A stretch of DNA of 64,000 nt from Lunularia cruciata (lineage: Eukaryota; Streptophyta; Marchantiopsida; Lunulariales; Lunulariaceae). The position numbers and the translations under genes are program-made. The stretch lies in contig OX419760.1 in assembly GCA_948567375.1 (NCBI GenBank), positions 15,004,001 through 15,068,000 on the forward strand, read 5' to 3'. Positions 45,910 to 57,295 of the stretch are shown here, in pieces (the first letter of the stretch is position 1; each line of letters opens with the position of its first letter). The notes beneath the pieces are model-generated. The model saw only the letters and a program-made list of their open reading frames with translations. It was not told the origin of the DNA and made no database searches.

Positions 45910-46066
45910 AAAATGACCTAGTGGATTGGCTGGAAATATGTGAGCCCACATGTAATAAAACAATTGGTCTCACACTTCACTAAGTGAACCAAGAAAGAGC
46001 GGGAACACATCTTGAGATAATGAATGAGCGTAATTCCAAGATCCCAAGAAGTTGAGTTATGCAAGC

Positions 46067-46753
46067 TGTAATACTCCGAGGACAAGAGAAGAGAGAAAAC
46101 ACAGATAAAACACTCAACATTTGGTGCCCCAAAGGAGCACCTTCTCTTTATTATATAGACAAAGAGGATCTCCTCCAAGGAAGCTCCATCATAGGATTAG
46201 GCACATAGATAGGTGACATGCCAACAAGCTCCGCCTTTGGATTACTTACTTGGATGGGTGACATGTCGGTCTAGGTCCTATCTGGTTGGTCAAACAAGCT
46301 TTGACCAAAGAGAATCTTTTAGGGAATCTTCCTATAGGAGTCTCAGACTCACGTGAGTAGGGGACCACAAAAATCCCTTGGTGAATCTGCACATTTTTGA
46401 GGCCTAATTCATCCGTTTAGGCCTCCGAAATTGCCTTCAAAGATTTCAGGCATATTTCAGTTCCTACTCTATTAGTAGAAGTCCCTTTTTGGTGATACCT
46501 CTTTTTGATTTGTTTAGTCCATCATGTGTAGCATCCTTCTAGATGTTACCAAACCAATTCTCACCTTTAAATCATACACCTAGGTATTGGTTCTAAGGTT
46601 CTCAAGTCTATTTTGGTTTCTGCTCTATTAGTAGAAGTACTCTTTTGGTGATACTTCTATTTGATCTATTTTGACAATCATGTATAACATCATTCTAGAT
46701 GTTACCAAACCAAATTTCACATCTAGATCAAATGGCTAGCTCTTGGTATTACA
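46067..46753 (-). repeat. Element D 3' LTR
   Basis: 687 bp, TGTAATACTCCGAGG...GGTATTACA, matching 51846-52582. A purine-rich tract (minus strand CTTTAAAGGAGAGAGGTC) follows at 46754-46771. Confidence 0.93.
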
Positions 46754-46771
46754 GACCTCTCTCCTTTAAAG

Positions 46772-47250
46772 ATGCAACGTCCTCGTTGTGCAATTGTTGC
46801 TCAAATGCTTGCACCAACACTGGTGCATGTGTCAAATTGGCAGCAAGCTCCCATGTTGCTTCATAGAAGGGGTAACCTTTCCACTGTACTAGATAGTCCA
46901 CCCGCAGAGGGCAAGTACCATGTATGCATTTTTGGAGAATACACTCTACTTTATATTCCTCTGTGCCATCAATTAGTGTCGGACAAGGTCAAATGTCTTG
47001 TGTGGAATGACCTTGGCCTGATTGGGGAGCATATCTGCGTAGTAGGGAAACATGGAACACCAGATGGATCTTCATGTGTAGTGGTAGCTCAAGGTGATAG
47101 GCCACTGCCCTGATGCAACAAAGAATTGAGAAAGGTCCAATAAAACGAGGTCTGAGCTTATGAGGTCCAACTAATGTGAGGTTGGTTGTCGATAGCCACA
47201 CTTGATCCCCAACATTGAACTCCATATGCCTACATTGTGCATCAACATAT
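46772..47250 (-). pseudogene. D: integrase tail and chromodomain (broken)
   Basis: The tail 47225-46989 is open (DQVWLSTTNLTLVGPHKL, FIGPFSILC). The chromodomain at about 46970-46800 reads VDYLVQWKGYPFYEATWE, after a frameshift. Confidence 0.85.
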
Positions 47251-48200
47251 TACTTTTGTTGATTTTGTGCAATCTGTAATCTGTGCTTGGCGCTCTCCAC
47301 ACCATGTTGGATTCTAGAAACAAATGTGTTGATTGCATCGACCTTGGTAGCCACTAGACGGATCTTCATCAAGCTAGAAGGTGTGAAGGGATGCTCACCA
47401 TACATGAGGAAGAACGGAGTGACCTGGGTGGATGCATTCACTGAATTGTTGTAAGAAAATTCCACCAATGAGAGTAGTGTGTCCCACCTCTCTTGCTCTT
47501 CTAAGGTGAAGCCGCATAACATGTCTTCAATCATCTGATTAGCCCGCTCTGTTTGGCCATCTGTTTGTGGGTGGTAAGATATGGGCATGGCCAACTTGGT
47601 TTGAAGAAACCAAAGAGTGTTTGCCAAAATAAGCTGGTGAATTGAGTGCCTCTATCGGTGATAAGTACTCTAGACAAGCCATGGTGAGAGAAGACTGCAT
47701 CTAAGTATAATTGAGCTAGTTGTAGAGCGATCACATCCTTGGTGGTAGGGCATACATGAATCATTTTGCTGAGCCGGTCCACAAAGACCATGATAGAGTC
47801 AAACCTTGAGGTGGTCTTGGGTAATTCACAAACAAGATCCATACTCACTTGTTCATAATGTTGGGTAGGCATGGGGAGATGTTGAAGGAGCCTTGTAGGA
47901 GATTGATTAGAAGCTTTGTTTTGTTGACAAAGAAGGTAGCTACGCACATAGTCTATCACATCGTTGCTCATCTTGGGCCAATAGTAATGGCGTTGGACTG
48001 CATCCAAGGTCTTGTCCACTTTGACATGACCTACAATGGCCGAATCATGATATTCTGCTAGAATGGTGGTGCATAATTCTGGGACATTTGGGATCCATAA
48101 TCTGTCATCACAAAAGGTGAGTCCTTGGGTGCTGGTGACGCTTCTACAATCTATGGATCAGTTTTTGTAGCAGCTAGAATCTTTGGCCAAAATTCAGGGT
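47250..48200 (-). pseudogene. D: integrase (broken)
   Basis: 48019-47531 holds the zinc-binding CQQNKA region, FVDRLSKMIH and an intact second catalytic block LITDRGTQF. A frameshift near 47600 moves to 47627-47250, which has QTERANQMIEDML. It keeps the aspartate that is asparagine in A and C. Confidence 0.88.
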
Positions 48201-48936
48201 TAATCTTAACCTTTGCCACCAAGTTGTTTGCCATTGGCATACGAGTGAATGCATCTGCAAGTTGCTTCTTACCTTCCACGTAGGTGATTGATATGTTGAA
48301 GTGTTGTCTCCACTTTGCCTACCAAATTTGGCAATGAGATAGATCCTTCTGCATCTTGAGGTAGACTAGAGGATTGTGGTATGTCTCTACTACAAATGCC
48401 TTCTTGCCCAAATAGTGCTTCCAATGCTTGGTTGCCAGAACAATGGCCAGCTCTTCTCATTTTGTGGTGTGGTAGTTGCACTCTACTAGTAACAACTTTT
48501 GAGAGAAATATGCAATTGGATGCCATCCGTCATGCCACTCTTGTTGTAGGACTGCTCCTATTGCTACGCCTAATGCATTTATAGCCAACTTGATTGGTCA
48601 TTTTGGGTCATACCACTTCAAGATTGGTGTATGTAGCAAGGCAAATTTCAATTCTTGAAAGGTCAACTCTTGTGCATTTCTCCATGTACACTTCTTCCCC
48701 TTGCCAAGTAGTTCCATTAAAGGCTGTGCAACCTTAGAGAAGTCCTTGAAAAATCTACAATAGAATCCCGTCAACCCCAAGAAGCTCTTGAGTTGAGTCT
48801 GATCTTCTGAGACATGCCATTTTTGAATGACCTCTATTTTATGTGTCAATACTTGAATGCCCTTTGCACTTACTCTATGCCCCAAGTAGTCTACTTTAGA
48901 CTTGCCAAACTTGCACTTTGAGATTTTGGCATACAA
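48201..48936 (-). pseudogene. D: RT thumb and RNase H (broken)
   Basis: 48936-48598 has SKCKFGKSKVDYLGH and [18 protein letters not shown]; the RNase H start is interrupted after WYDPK. The following [16 protein letters not shown] block is readable in another frame. Confidence 0.82.
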
Positions 48937-48954
48937 TCAATTTTGTCTTAGAAT

Positions 48955-49640
48955 CTAGAGGACCTCTCGTAAATGTTGTTTGTGTTCTGTCATTGTGCTA
49001 CTATATATCAAGATATTGTCCAAGAAGACAATAATAGACTTATCCAAGTATGGACAAAACATGTCATTCATTAGACTCATGAAAGTGGCAGGTGCATTAG
49101 TGAGGCCAAAAGGCATCACAAGATACTCAAAGTGGCCATACTTGGTTCGAAAGGTAGTTTTGTACACATCCTCTTCTCCAATTTGGATTTGATTGTAACC
49201 GCTCTACAAGTCCAATTTGGTGAAGTATCTCGCTCCATGGATTTGATCAAATAGGTCATCCATGCAAGGTAAGGGGTTTTTGTTCTTCACTATTTGTTGA
49301 TTGAGACCTCGATAGTCAATGCACATGCGCATTGTACCATCCTTCTTCTTCATAAACAAGATAGGAGCCCCATATGGTGATATATTAGGTTGGATGAACC
49401 CCTTCTGCAACATCTCCTCAATTTGAGTCTTACACTCCTCGAACTCATGAGGTGATAGGCAATATGGGGCCTTACAAGGAGGTGTCTTTCCCGAAAGTGT
49501 CTCAATTTTATGACCTACTCTCCTTTTTGGTAGTAATCTTGAGGGTAGATCATGGAGAAAGACATCTTGAAATTCATCCACCACAGTCTTCAATTTCTCA
49601 AAAACTTGTCCATCGAGTTGTGCATTCTAGACTTCTCTTA
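48955..49640 (-). pseudogene. D: reverse transcriptase (broken)
   Basis: 49593-49204 ([19 protein letters not shown]) and 49167-48955 ([26 protein letters not shown]). The catalytic FLDD reads FLDN, so the second RT aspartate is lost. HLREVL keeps the Arg codon that is TGA in C. Confidence 0.88.
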
Positions 49641-49688
49641 TTAGACCCATGAAACATCTATCAATCTTATAGACAATTGAGGCAGATC

Positions 49689-50165
49689 CTACCTAGGTGA
49701 TTTTTCTTTAACCCCAATGTTTGACCATTGGTGGGTTCTCATTACTTTCTTCCTCCACTCTACCATAGGGTTGTAATGCTCTATCCATGGCATGCCTAAG
49801 ATTACATCATAACAAGCTAATTGTATCACTTGCCACTCAATTGCTTCTTGATATTCTCCTACAGAGAGTGTTACCCGTCTAGGTAATGATTTAATCCTCT
49901 CTATTTGCCCATTAGGCAACTCTACTTCTTCACTCCTATCTCTCCATAGATCCATTCCCAATTTTATCGCAACAAAGTGAGATAAGAAATTCTTTGTTGC
50001 TCTCAGATTGATTAATATTCTCACTTGATTGCCTTCTAGGACTCCATTCACGACAATCAATTGTGAGGTTGCCTCTCGGGATCTTTGTGCATTAGTCTTC
50101 TTCCTTCCCTCACTTCTCTTCTTCCTTATTGAGCCAAGAAGGCTGCGAGGTACATTTATTGGCAA
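49689..50165 (-). pseudogene. D: aspartic protease (broken active site)
   Basis: An open frame of 158 codons in which the active site reads RILINLRATKNFLS. The catalytic Asp-Pro-Gly of C has become Asn-Leu-Arg. The rest ([29 protein letters not shown]) is well kept. Confidence 0.85.
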
Positions 50166-51240
50166 TCTTTGTTTTTCAAAGTGATTTCTACCTCCTCCTC
50201 TTCAATGCGCCTCTCCATGTTGTTCAAAGATTGCTTGTACAAAGGCCAAGGGCCTCTAGGGAAACAAGTGCAATAGTTGGTAAATATGTGCCCAATAAGG
50301 CCACAATTGTAACAACGGCATTTTTCTCCTTGAGTTCCTTCTCCTTGTAGGACTCTATCTCTTTGTTCTTCTACCCGTCCACGCTCCTCTTGAAGCGGTT
50401 GTGCTCCTCGATCTCAAAATCAAAGGTTGCCTAATTCCATCAGTACTGATCCACCCATGTGTGGCATTTTTGCTTGATAATGTTGAGGTGGAACTACTCC
50501 TTCACCTCCACTCAATGCTCTTGCTATTCTCTACACACAAGCAATGGCTTCAAATACTGTGCAAGGATTTTGCACCATGACTTCTTGGCAAATCCGCTCC
50601 TTTAACCCCATTTGAAATTGTCGAGAGCCACTGCTGGACTCATGTCGGTTATTGCAACTTGTATATCTAAAAATACCTCCACATACTCTTGTACGCTATT
50701 CTTTTGTCTCAATCCCCATAGTCGGGTTTGAGCCATCTGCATAGAATCCACCAATTGGAAATTCTTCAGCAATCCTTCTTGCATTGCTGTCCATAAGACC
50801 TCCCTTCTCTCTGCCAACATGGATTGTTCCCAAGCATCATACCATGTGAGGGCTTTATCGGTCAAGTACCCAGATGCAAATACGCCTGCAGCATGCTTTG
50901 TGATCTCTATTAAGAACAACCGGAAATATCAATTCATTCTTGAGATCCAATTTTCCACTACTCCTATCATACACTGCACCTTCTAAGGCTTGATGTTGCA
51001 GGTCTTCTTCATCTGGAGTAGCAATGTGGCTTCATTGTTGATAGGGTTCGTAGGCACAAGTGCCTCTCCAAGTACTTCAATTGCAGGTATTGGGTTTGAG
51101 ACGGCTCTTCTTCTTGCATGGCTTGATTTTTCCTAAGGATTTGCACTTGACTTTGTAATGTCTCCATGGTCATCTTAATCTCTTAAAATTCATTCAACAT
51201 CCCTTGCATTCCTTGCACCAGCTCTTGCAATAGCGGATCC
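50166..51240 (-). pseudogene. D: gag (broken)
   Basis: 50919-50602 has KALTWYDAWEQS and the capsid end. The zinc-knuckle region lies near 50320-50280 and reads CRYNCGLIGHIFTNY-like residues with the last Cys lost. Frameshifts separate the parts. Confidence 0.82.
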
Positions 51241-51263
51241 ATGGTTTATGCAACACTCAATTG

Positions 51264-51700
51264 CTAATGTCTACTCCAATACAGAGTCAATATGATCACT
51301 CTGGAAGGCGCACAAACTATTAGAACTACCATTGTGACCTCAGGAGCTATCACTAGTTGATAATACTCCTCGCCAAAATTCCTAACCACAAAATCTTTAA
51401 ACATCACTTTTGGTCTCACTACATAATGGATTTCTACTTGAGTGTTGAAAGGGAGAGGATTTGGGACATTCACATCCATATTATCATAATAGAATGTAGT
51501 TTTTCAAATCCCACTCTCTGTCATATATCACCATAGGTAGAATCACCGGGTTTGGTGAGTTCATCACCCTATCCATGAATTCTGCGCCAAAGTGATAAAT
51601 TAGCAATACCTTCATTTGCTCATGCTAGATGTACACAATCTTGATGTGGAATAGATTCGGGAATGGAAAGCTAGGTGCAGGAAACTATCCTCTTGGTGCA
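51264..51700 (-). pseudogene. D: gag leader with duplicated module
   Basis: 51479-51264 is the second module (FGEEYYQLVIAPEVTMV). The first lies at about 51690-51490 in a broken frame. Same arrangement as in A and C. Confidence 0.6.
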
Positions 51701-51832
51701 TCAATCCCGTCCGTTCTCTAAAGTCCTTCCTAAGTCTAGCAATTACTCTATGTTTTCCACCTCAAATTACTCAGTTCTTGTAGTTTGTGCTCTTCCAAGA
51801 GGGGTGATCCACTCTCTTGGACTAAGACACTC

Positions 51833-51844
51833 GCTTTGATACCA
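51833..51844 (-). other. Primer-binding site of D
   Basis: The minus strand reads TGGTATCAAAGC, one base off the initiator-Met site. Confidence 0.88.
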
Positions 51845-51845
51845 T

Positions 51846-52582
51846 TGTAATACTCCGAGGACAAGAGAAGAGAGAAAACACAAATTACACATTCAACATT
51901 TGGTGCCCCAAAGGAACACCTTCTCTTTATTATATAGACAAAGAGGATCTCCTCCAAGGAAGCTCCACCATAGGATTAGGCACGTAGCTAGGTAACATGT
52001 CAGCAAGCTCCACCCTTGGATTACTTACGTGGATGGGTGACATGTTGGTCTAGGTCCTATCTAGTTGGTCAAACAAGCTTTGACTAGAGGGAATCTTTTA
52101 GGGAATCTTTGTGTAGGAGTCTCCAAATCATGTGAGTAGGTACCGTTGGAAAGCTCTCAATGAGAGCTTTCCAAAGGGGAGGGAAGGCCAGCCTCTCCTC
52201 TGATGGGGGGAGAATTTGCACATTTTTTAGGCCTAATTCATCCGTTTAGGCCTCCAAAATTGCCTTCAAAGATTTTAGGCATATTTTGGTTCCTACTCTA
52301 TTAGTAGAATTCCCCTTTTGGTGATACCTCTTTCTGATCTGTTTAGTTCATCATGTGTAACATCCTTCTCGATGTTACCAAACCAATTCTCACCTTTAAA
52401 TCATACGTCTAGCTATTGGTTCTAAGGTTCTCAAGTCTATTTTGGTTTCTACTCTATTTGTAGAAGTACTCTTTTGGTGATACTTCTATCTGATCTATTT
52501 TGACCAGCATGTATAACATCATTCTAGATGTTACCAAACCAAATTTCACATCTAGATCATATGGATAGCTCATGGTATTACT
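51846..52582 (-). repeat. Element D 5' LTR
   Basis: 737 bp, ends TATTACT before the TSD CAAGC. It contains the family's conserved CTAATTCATCCGTTTAGGCC block. Confidence 0.93.
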
Positions 52583-52587
52583 CAAGC

Positions 52588-54450
52588 CCATAGTAACTAA
52601 GGCCATGGGCAATAAGAAGAAGAAGACCACAAGCTTGGAGAAGGGAGTCATCGTCTTGCCAATCCCAATCAAGGAAAAGAAGCTAAAGATCATATATACA
52701 AAATTGACCAACAATGGAGAGCAAGCAGAGTTGGCTCCTTTAAGAATGAAAGGCTCAATATCAAAAGGGAAAGGGGTTATCAAAGAAGAAGCAACCAAAG
52801 ATACTAATTTCATCACCATCAGTGATGACTTCCCAAGATCCCATGATAACCTATTGTTCATATTAGAACTATGCAACACTTTTGTCAAATCTTCTCAAAA
52901 AGAAGGAGATAAGGAGATAAGTCTAATGTGATGGCACAAGACCATCCACACTTGTTGAAACAAGAACCTACCTTGCCCAAAACATCATCAAGGAAAAGGT
53001 TATTTCTTGTATTGGAAAATGCCCCACTGCTCAAGATTCTAGGGCAGATGGCACCCCATGTGTCAACAAAAGCCAATGTATTGGCCATGAGATTGTAGGA
53101 AGCCGATCTTGTAGATCATCACAAATTGAGGATATTTGCTTTATTTGCTTTTGACACCCGGATGGATAACCTAATGTCTAAGAAGGAATTCCTATAGTGG
53201 GTAGATAACCCAAGCAAGCAATGAAATCAAGGTCTAACCTTTGTGTTGATAGAGATTAGAACAAGACATTAGTCAGCACCCAAATCATTGAGCCATGGGA
53301 GGAGCTAGAAGGGCTCACCAAAGAACACAACCACAAGATATAGGAAGTAGAGATTGCTTGGAATGAGAAGGCAATGACTATATAATCACAGTTTGATCTC
53401 CTATAGAATGACTAAGAAGAGGCTCACCAACAACTCCAAACTGCCCGGACAGATAAGACTACTGTTAATTGGCAATTAGTAGACAGCTAAAAGAAAGGAA
53501 GAGAACTAGAAGGAAAACTCCACAAACTCTAGGCTCATATATCCCATGATAAGGAGGAATCCAAAACCAAGATACAAGAACTAGATGTAGCCACTAACAC
53601 TTCCCATAAGGAGACAAAAGAGTTGAAGGGAGTCCGGTTTGCATTAGAAGCAGAGGTCATAACCTTAAAGAAGGAGAAGAGCCTTGCACATGAGGTCCAA
53701 AATGCTCAAAAAGGAAAGTTGGCTTCTCTTTGCTTGATAGTAAATGGTATGGATGTAGAGAAGGCCCGGTACCAAAAGGATCTCCTTCACTACAAGGAGA
53801 AGAGGAAGGAGGAGCAAGCTGAGGTCAAGGTACAGTCAAAATCTCAAAATGACCTCACTATACAAAATTGGAAGTTGGAGCAAAGAGTCAACCAACTACT
53901 CCAATGAAAAGAGCTCAAAGGAAGATGGCCCAAATTGATCAATAAGAGAAGGATCCAAGAAGGATGAGCTTGAAAATGATGAGGCATGTCTCTCAAGGGA
54001 GGCACCTAAGGGCAATCTTGTTGGCAATCATTCCTCCACATTGACTTCTTCTAGACCTATATCCCCATAGATAGTGCAGGAAATCAACATAAGTTTGGTG
54101 AGAATACTGCCAATGGAGCAAGTCCAAAGTCACCCAAAGATAGGGTACTTGAGGAAAGGAAGTCTAAGACCAAAGAGATGGTCATCATTATGGGTGTGGT
54201 CTAGCCCCATTCTTGGAGCACCATGAAGATTGACATGCCAACTTGGAGAGAGTGATCAACAAATCTAGAAAAATGGAAAGTTCAATAAAAGCAACTAGCA
54301 TAGTGGACCTCCTAAATATGATTGGATAGTAAAGGCCTCTAGGGACAAATGGAAAAGATACTATGTTGGCCATCATCAAAGAAGAAATGGACCAACTTAG
54401 CCTATATGTAAATAGGGAATATACTACTGAAGAATAGTGCAACATCATGG
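52588..54450 (+). pseudogene. L: additional ORF, linker and coiled-coil part
   Basis: It continues the ORF cut by D. 52588-52931 is basic (GNKKKKTTSLEKG). 53623-53907 is a coiled coil (LEAEVITLKKEKSLAHEVQ; RKEEQAEVKVQSK). Between and after them the frame is broken. Function unknown. Confidence 0.5.
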
Positions 54451-54931
54451 ATCAAGTGAGGTATTTGGATCTTCTACAAGCAGCCCACTATGAAAAAGTT
54501 GGAGGCTTGCCAAGCAAGACCAATTAACATCAAAGTCATTGGACTTTTTATGCCAATTAGCGGAGAGTATAGCGGTGATCATTGATGAATTTTTGTTCTT
54601 TGTGAGTGTTTCTTGAGCCTTGGAGTTCCTAGGGCCCATAAGACCAATCAGTGTGGCACAAAAGATGCCAGCAATCCCAAGTTTTGAACATTGTGCTTGT
54701 GATGCAATAGCAATACAAGCAACCAAACATGACAACCTTACACCCCTATAGGGTATAAAACAAGTTTTCAAGAATCACGAGAGTTCCAATAATGGTTTAA
54801 ATTGGTGATTCTACAATACCATCGATTGAGCTATTCCCGCATTTTTGTCACCACCTGATCTTAATTCATGACATTTTGAACTTTGGGCATCATCAATGTC
54901 TACCAAGTAGAGGAAGCCGCCCAAACCTTAT
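54451..54931. other. Unassigned sequence before the solo LTR
   Basis: Only short frames. It should contain the boundary between L and the 5' part of P, which I cannot locate. Confidence 0.4.
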
Positions 54932-55538
54932 TGTAATACCAATAGCTAGACATATGATCTAGAGGTGAAATTTGGTTTGGTAACATTTAGAAGGATCTTA
55001 TACATGATGGAATAAATAGATCAGATAGAGGTATCACCAAAAAGAGTACTTCTACTAATAGAGCAGTGACCAAACTGTGCTTGAAACCTTTAGAGGCAAT
55101 TTTGAGGGCCTAAATAGATGAATTAGGCCTCAAAACTATATATATTCTTCCTCAAGAGAGAAAATTTCCATCCACTCCCCACCCCCCCTATTTGTCTCAT
55201 CAAGAGCTTTTCAATGGTACCTCACCCATGTGATTTTTAGATTCCTATAAGAAGATTCCTTAAAGATTCCCTTTGGTCAACACTAGTTTGACCAACCAGA
55301 TAGGACCGGATCTGACATGTCACGCATGCAAGCATCTAATCTGAGGGTGGAGATAAATGACATGTCACCAATCCATATATCTGATCCAAGGGTTATGCTT
55401 CTGTTAAGTATCTCTACTTTGCTATATAATAAAGCCAAGGTGCTCCTTTGGGGCATCAAAGTTTGAGTGTGAACTTGTGTTTTCTTGTGAACTTGTGTTT
55501 TCTCCTTTGTGTTTCTCTACTATCCTCAGAATATTACA
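54932..55538 (+). repeat. Solo LTR of the A/C/D family
   Basis: 607 bp, TGTAATACCAATAGC...AATATTACA. CTTAT precedes it and CCTAT follows, a 5-bp TSD with one change. No primer-binding site follows. Orientation is the same as A. Confidence 0.9.
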
Positions 55539-56930
55539 CCTATGCCAAGATGTCACGCCATTTGTAGTGCCACGTCTAGATGCTCGGACACTGGAGTTCC
55601 AGTGATAGTAGTTAGAGTTATTTCAGCAGTATCTCAGAGACTACTTTTTGACGGTCAGATTTGGTGTTTGGGGTATTGACTTCACATTGGGGCCCACCGT
55701 CACTTTGCACCATTCACACCATCGAGTGTGCCGTCAGCGGGACCGTTAGGGTTTCAGTGCTAGCTCGAGTCCAGGGGGTATAGTTTTGAAGTGAGCTCCA
55801 GAGAGCTCACTTCTTTGATGCTGAGCCTTCGAGTCCCTGGCTATGGTGGACAGAGGCCGGCGAGCATCACCTGGATTCTCTATGCTTGAGTGGGTGTGGC
55901 TTGACTGTAATCAGTGCCAGTTGTTGGCAGTTTATAGAGTGACAGATCAAGTACTGATCTAAGTTGAGTTGAGTTGAGAGTGTTAAGCAATCTGATTACA
56001 TCACAGAAGTGAAGTCAGGGGGAAATCGGGTGCAGAAACTGTGAGTGTTGGTGGTATCTCCAAGCTCGATTGGTAGCTTGATTCAAGTTCAGTGTTTCCC
56101 TAGTGTGCAGAAGCTCGTTCAGTTGATGCAGATTTGGCAGTTAGGCAGACGGTGTGCGGAAGCGCTGGCCAAATGTTGAGCAGAGAAGGAGCAATTTTTG
56201 AGCAGTGTTGTGATTTTGAGCTCAAGAAGTGAAGGCAGGACCAATTTGCTGCGAGTTGGGCTCAGAAAGTCAAAGTGAAGGTGGAGTTGGGAAGCTTTTC
56301 TCATGAAATTGTGATTTGGAAAAACTAGTTTTGTCAATTTGGCTCGAGTGGAAAGTTAGCGGGGGATTTGGCAAACAGCTATCTTTAGGGTTTACATCAG
56401 ATTTTACGTCAGATTTACATCAGATTTTAGCCAGAATTGGAGGAGTTTTTGCTGTTTGGCCAGATTTGGAGGAGTTTTGCTAGTTTGGAGGACTTTTGCA
56501 GATTTGGAGAAGTTTTGCCAATTTTGGAGGAGGTTCGAAGTGGCAACAAGAAAGGCCTCATTTGGCTGAATTTCGGCGTTTTGAGGCATAGGGCTGTGGG
56601 CTATGAGAGGCTACAAAGGCCTAGAAGGGCCAAAAGGGCCAACAAGCTAGCTTGCTGGCATGAGGCTAGCTAGTTTAGAGTAGATCTTGGTCATTGGTTG
56701 GCAAAATCTGCCTTTCTTGCTAGATTGTGCGCAACAAGGTTTGACCCCTAGATCTCTTGTTCCTAGACTGGTACCCAAGCCAACTGGTCCACCCTCACTT
56801 GTTGTCATAGTGACTGTGCCACTGTTATCTATACACATGTAGCTTTGGCTAGGAGAGGCAGTTTGATCCCATTCTTGGTGATCCTGGTAGCTTAGGACTT
56901 AGATACAAACTCCTCTTATGTCAAATGCCA
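55539..56930 (+). repeat. P: 5' LTR (boundary uncertain)
   Basis: GC-richer noncoding sequence that ends ATGCCA before the putative primer-binding site. No second LTR is in the window, so the start cannot be checked. Confidence 0.45.
56432..56545 (+). repeat. P: AGATTTGGAGGAGTTTTGC degenerate tandem repeat
   Basis: Four to five imperfect copies of about 20-30 bp follow one another within the presumed LTR. Confidence 0.65.
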
Positions 56931-56932
56931 AA

Positions 56933-56950
56933 TGGTGGCAGAGTCGGTCC
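56933..56950 (+). other. Putative primer-binding site of P
   Basis: TGGTGGCAGAGTCGGTCC lies two bases after ATGCCA. It begins with TGG and could pair with a tRNA ending ...CTGCCACCA. I cannot name the tRNA. Confidence 0.5.
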
Positions 56951-57290
56951 CGTGTTGTGTTATGAGATGGAGGGTTTTTGTTTAGATTTCTTGTGATTGG
57001 ACCCCCTCCATTCTCTGCTTCCTGTTTGTGCACCACGTTTGTGTGAGGTGCCCTGACTTTTGAGCGTTGGTGCTCTAGTGTGCTCTCGGTGGTGAGGATG
57101 GAGTGATGACCAATCAGACTACCTTTGTTTCTCTCCGGTGAGGCAGGAAGTGATGACCTACAGACCGTGAGAGTGCATGTTATGATGGCAGGTTACAAGT
57201 TGCCCTTTCCCTTAGTGTAGTTATCTCGGTAGAGTTACATTAGTGGGTGGTGTTTAGTTGGTGTTGGCACTTGGTAGGGTACTTGCGGTT
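56951..57290 (+). other. P: leader before gag
   Basis: No supported coding. Repeats of GCGACTTGCGGTTGC occur near the end. Confidence 0.45.
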
Positions 57291-57295
57291 GCGAC

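Larger units (their letters stand above)
46067..52582 (-). mobile_element. Element D: chromovirus of the C family, decayed
   Basis: 6516 bp, flanked by CAAGC at 46062-46066 and 52583-52587. Same domain order as C on the minus strand, but with more stops and shifts. The outer LTR base at 52582 is T where A is expected. It sits in the L downstream ORF. It is useful as a reference because it keeps codons that are stops or changed in C. Confidence 0.94.
25508..54931 (+). mobile_element. Element L: decayed Tat/Athila-like gypsy host of the nest
   Basis: Read on the plus strand and skipping the inserted elements (E2 with B and C, then D), the order is protease 25508-25800, RT 26660-27300, RNase H to about 27960, integrase 27960-29136, integrase tail 44018-44170, then an extra ORF region 44680-46066 and 52588-54450. 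The RT motifs differ from those of A/C/D and resemble the Tat/Athila group. No LTR of L is identified. The K gag start at 19691 could belong to it. Confidence 0.7.
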
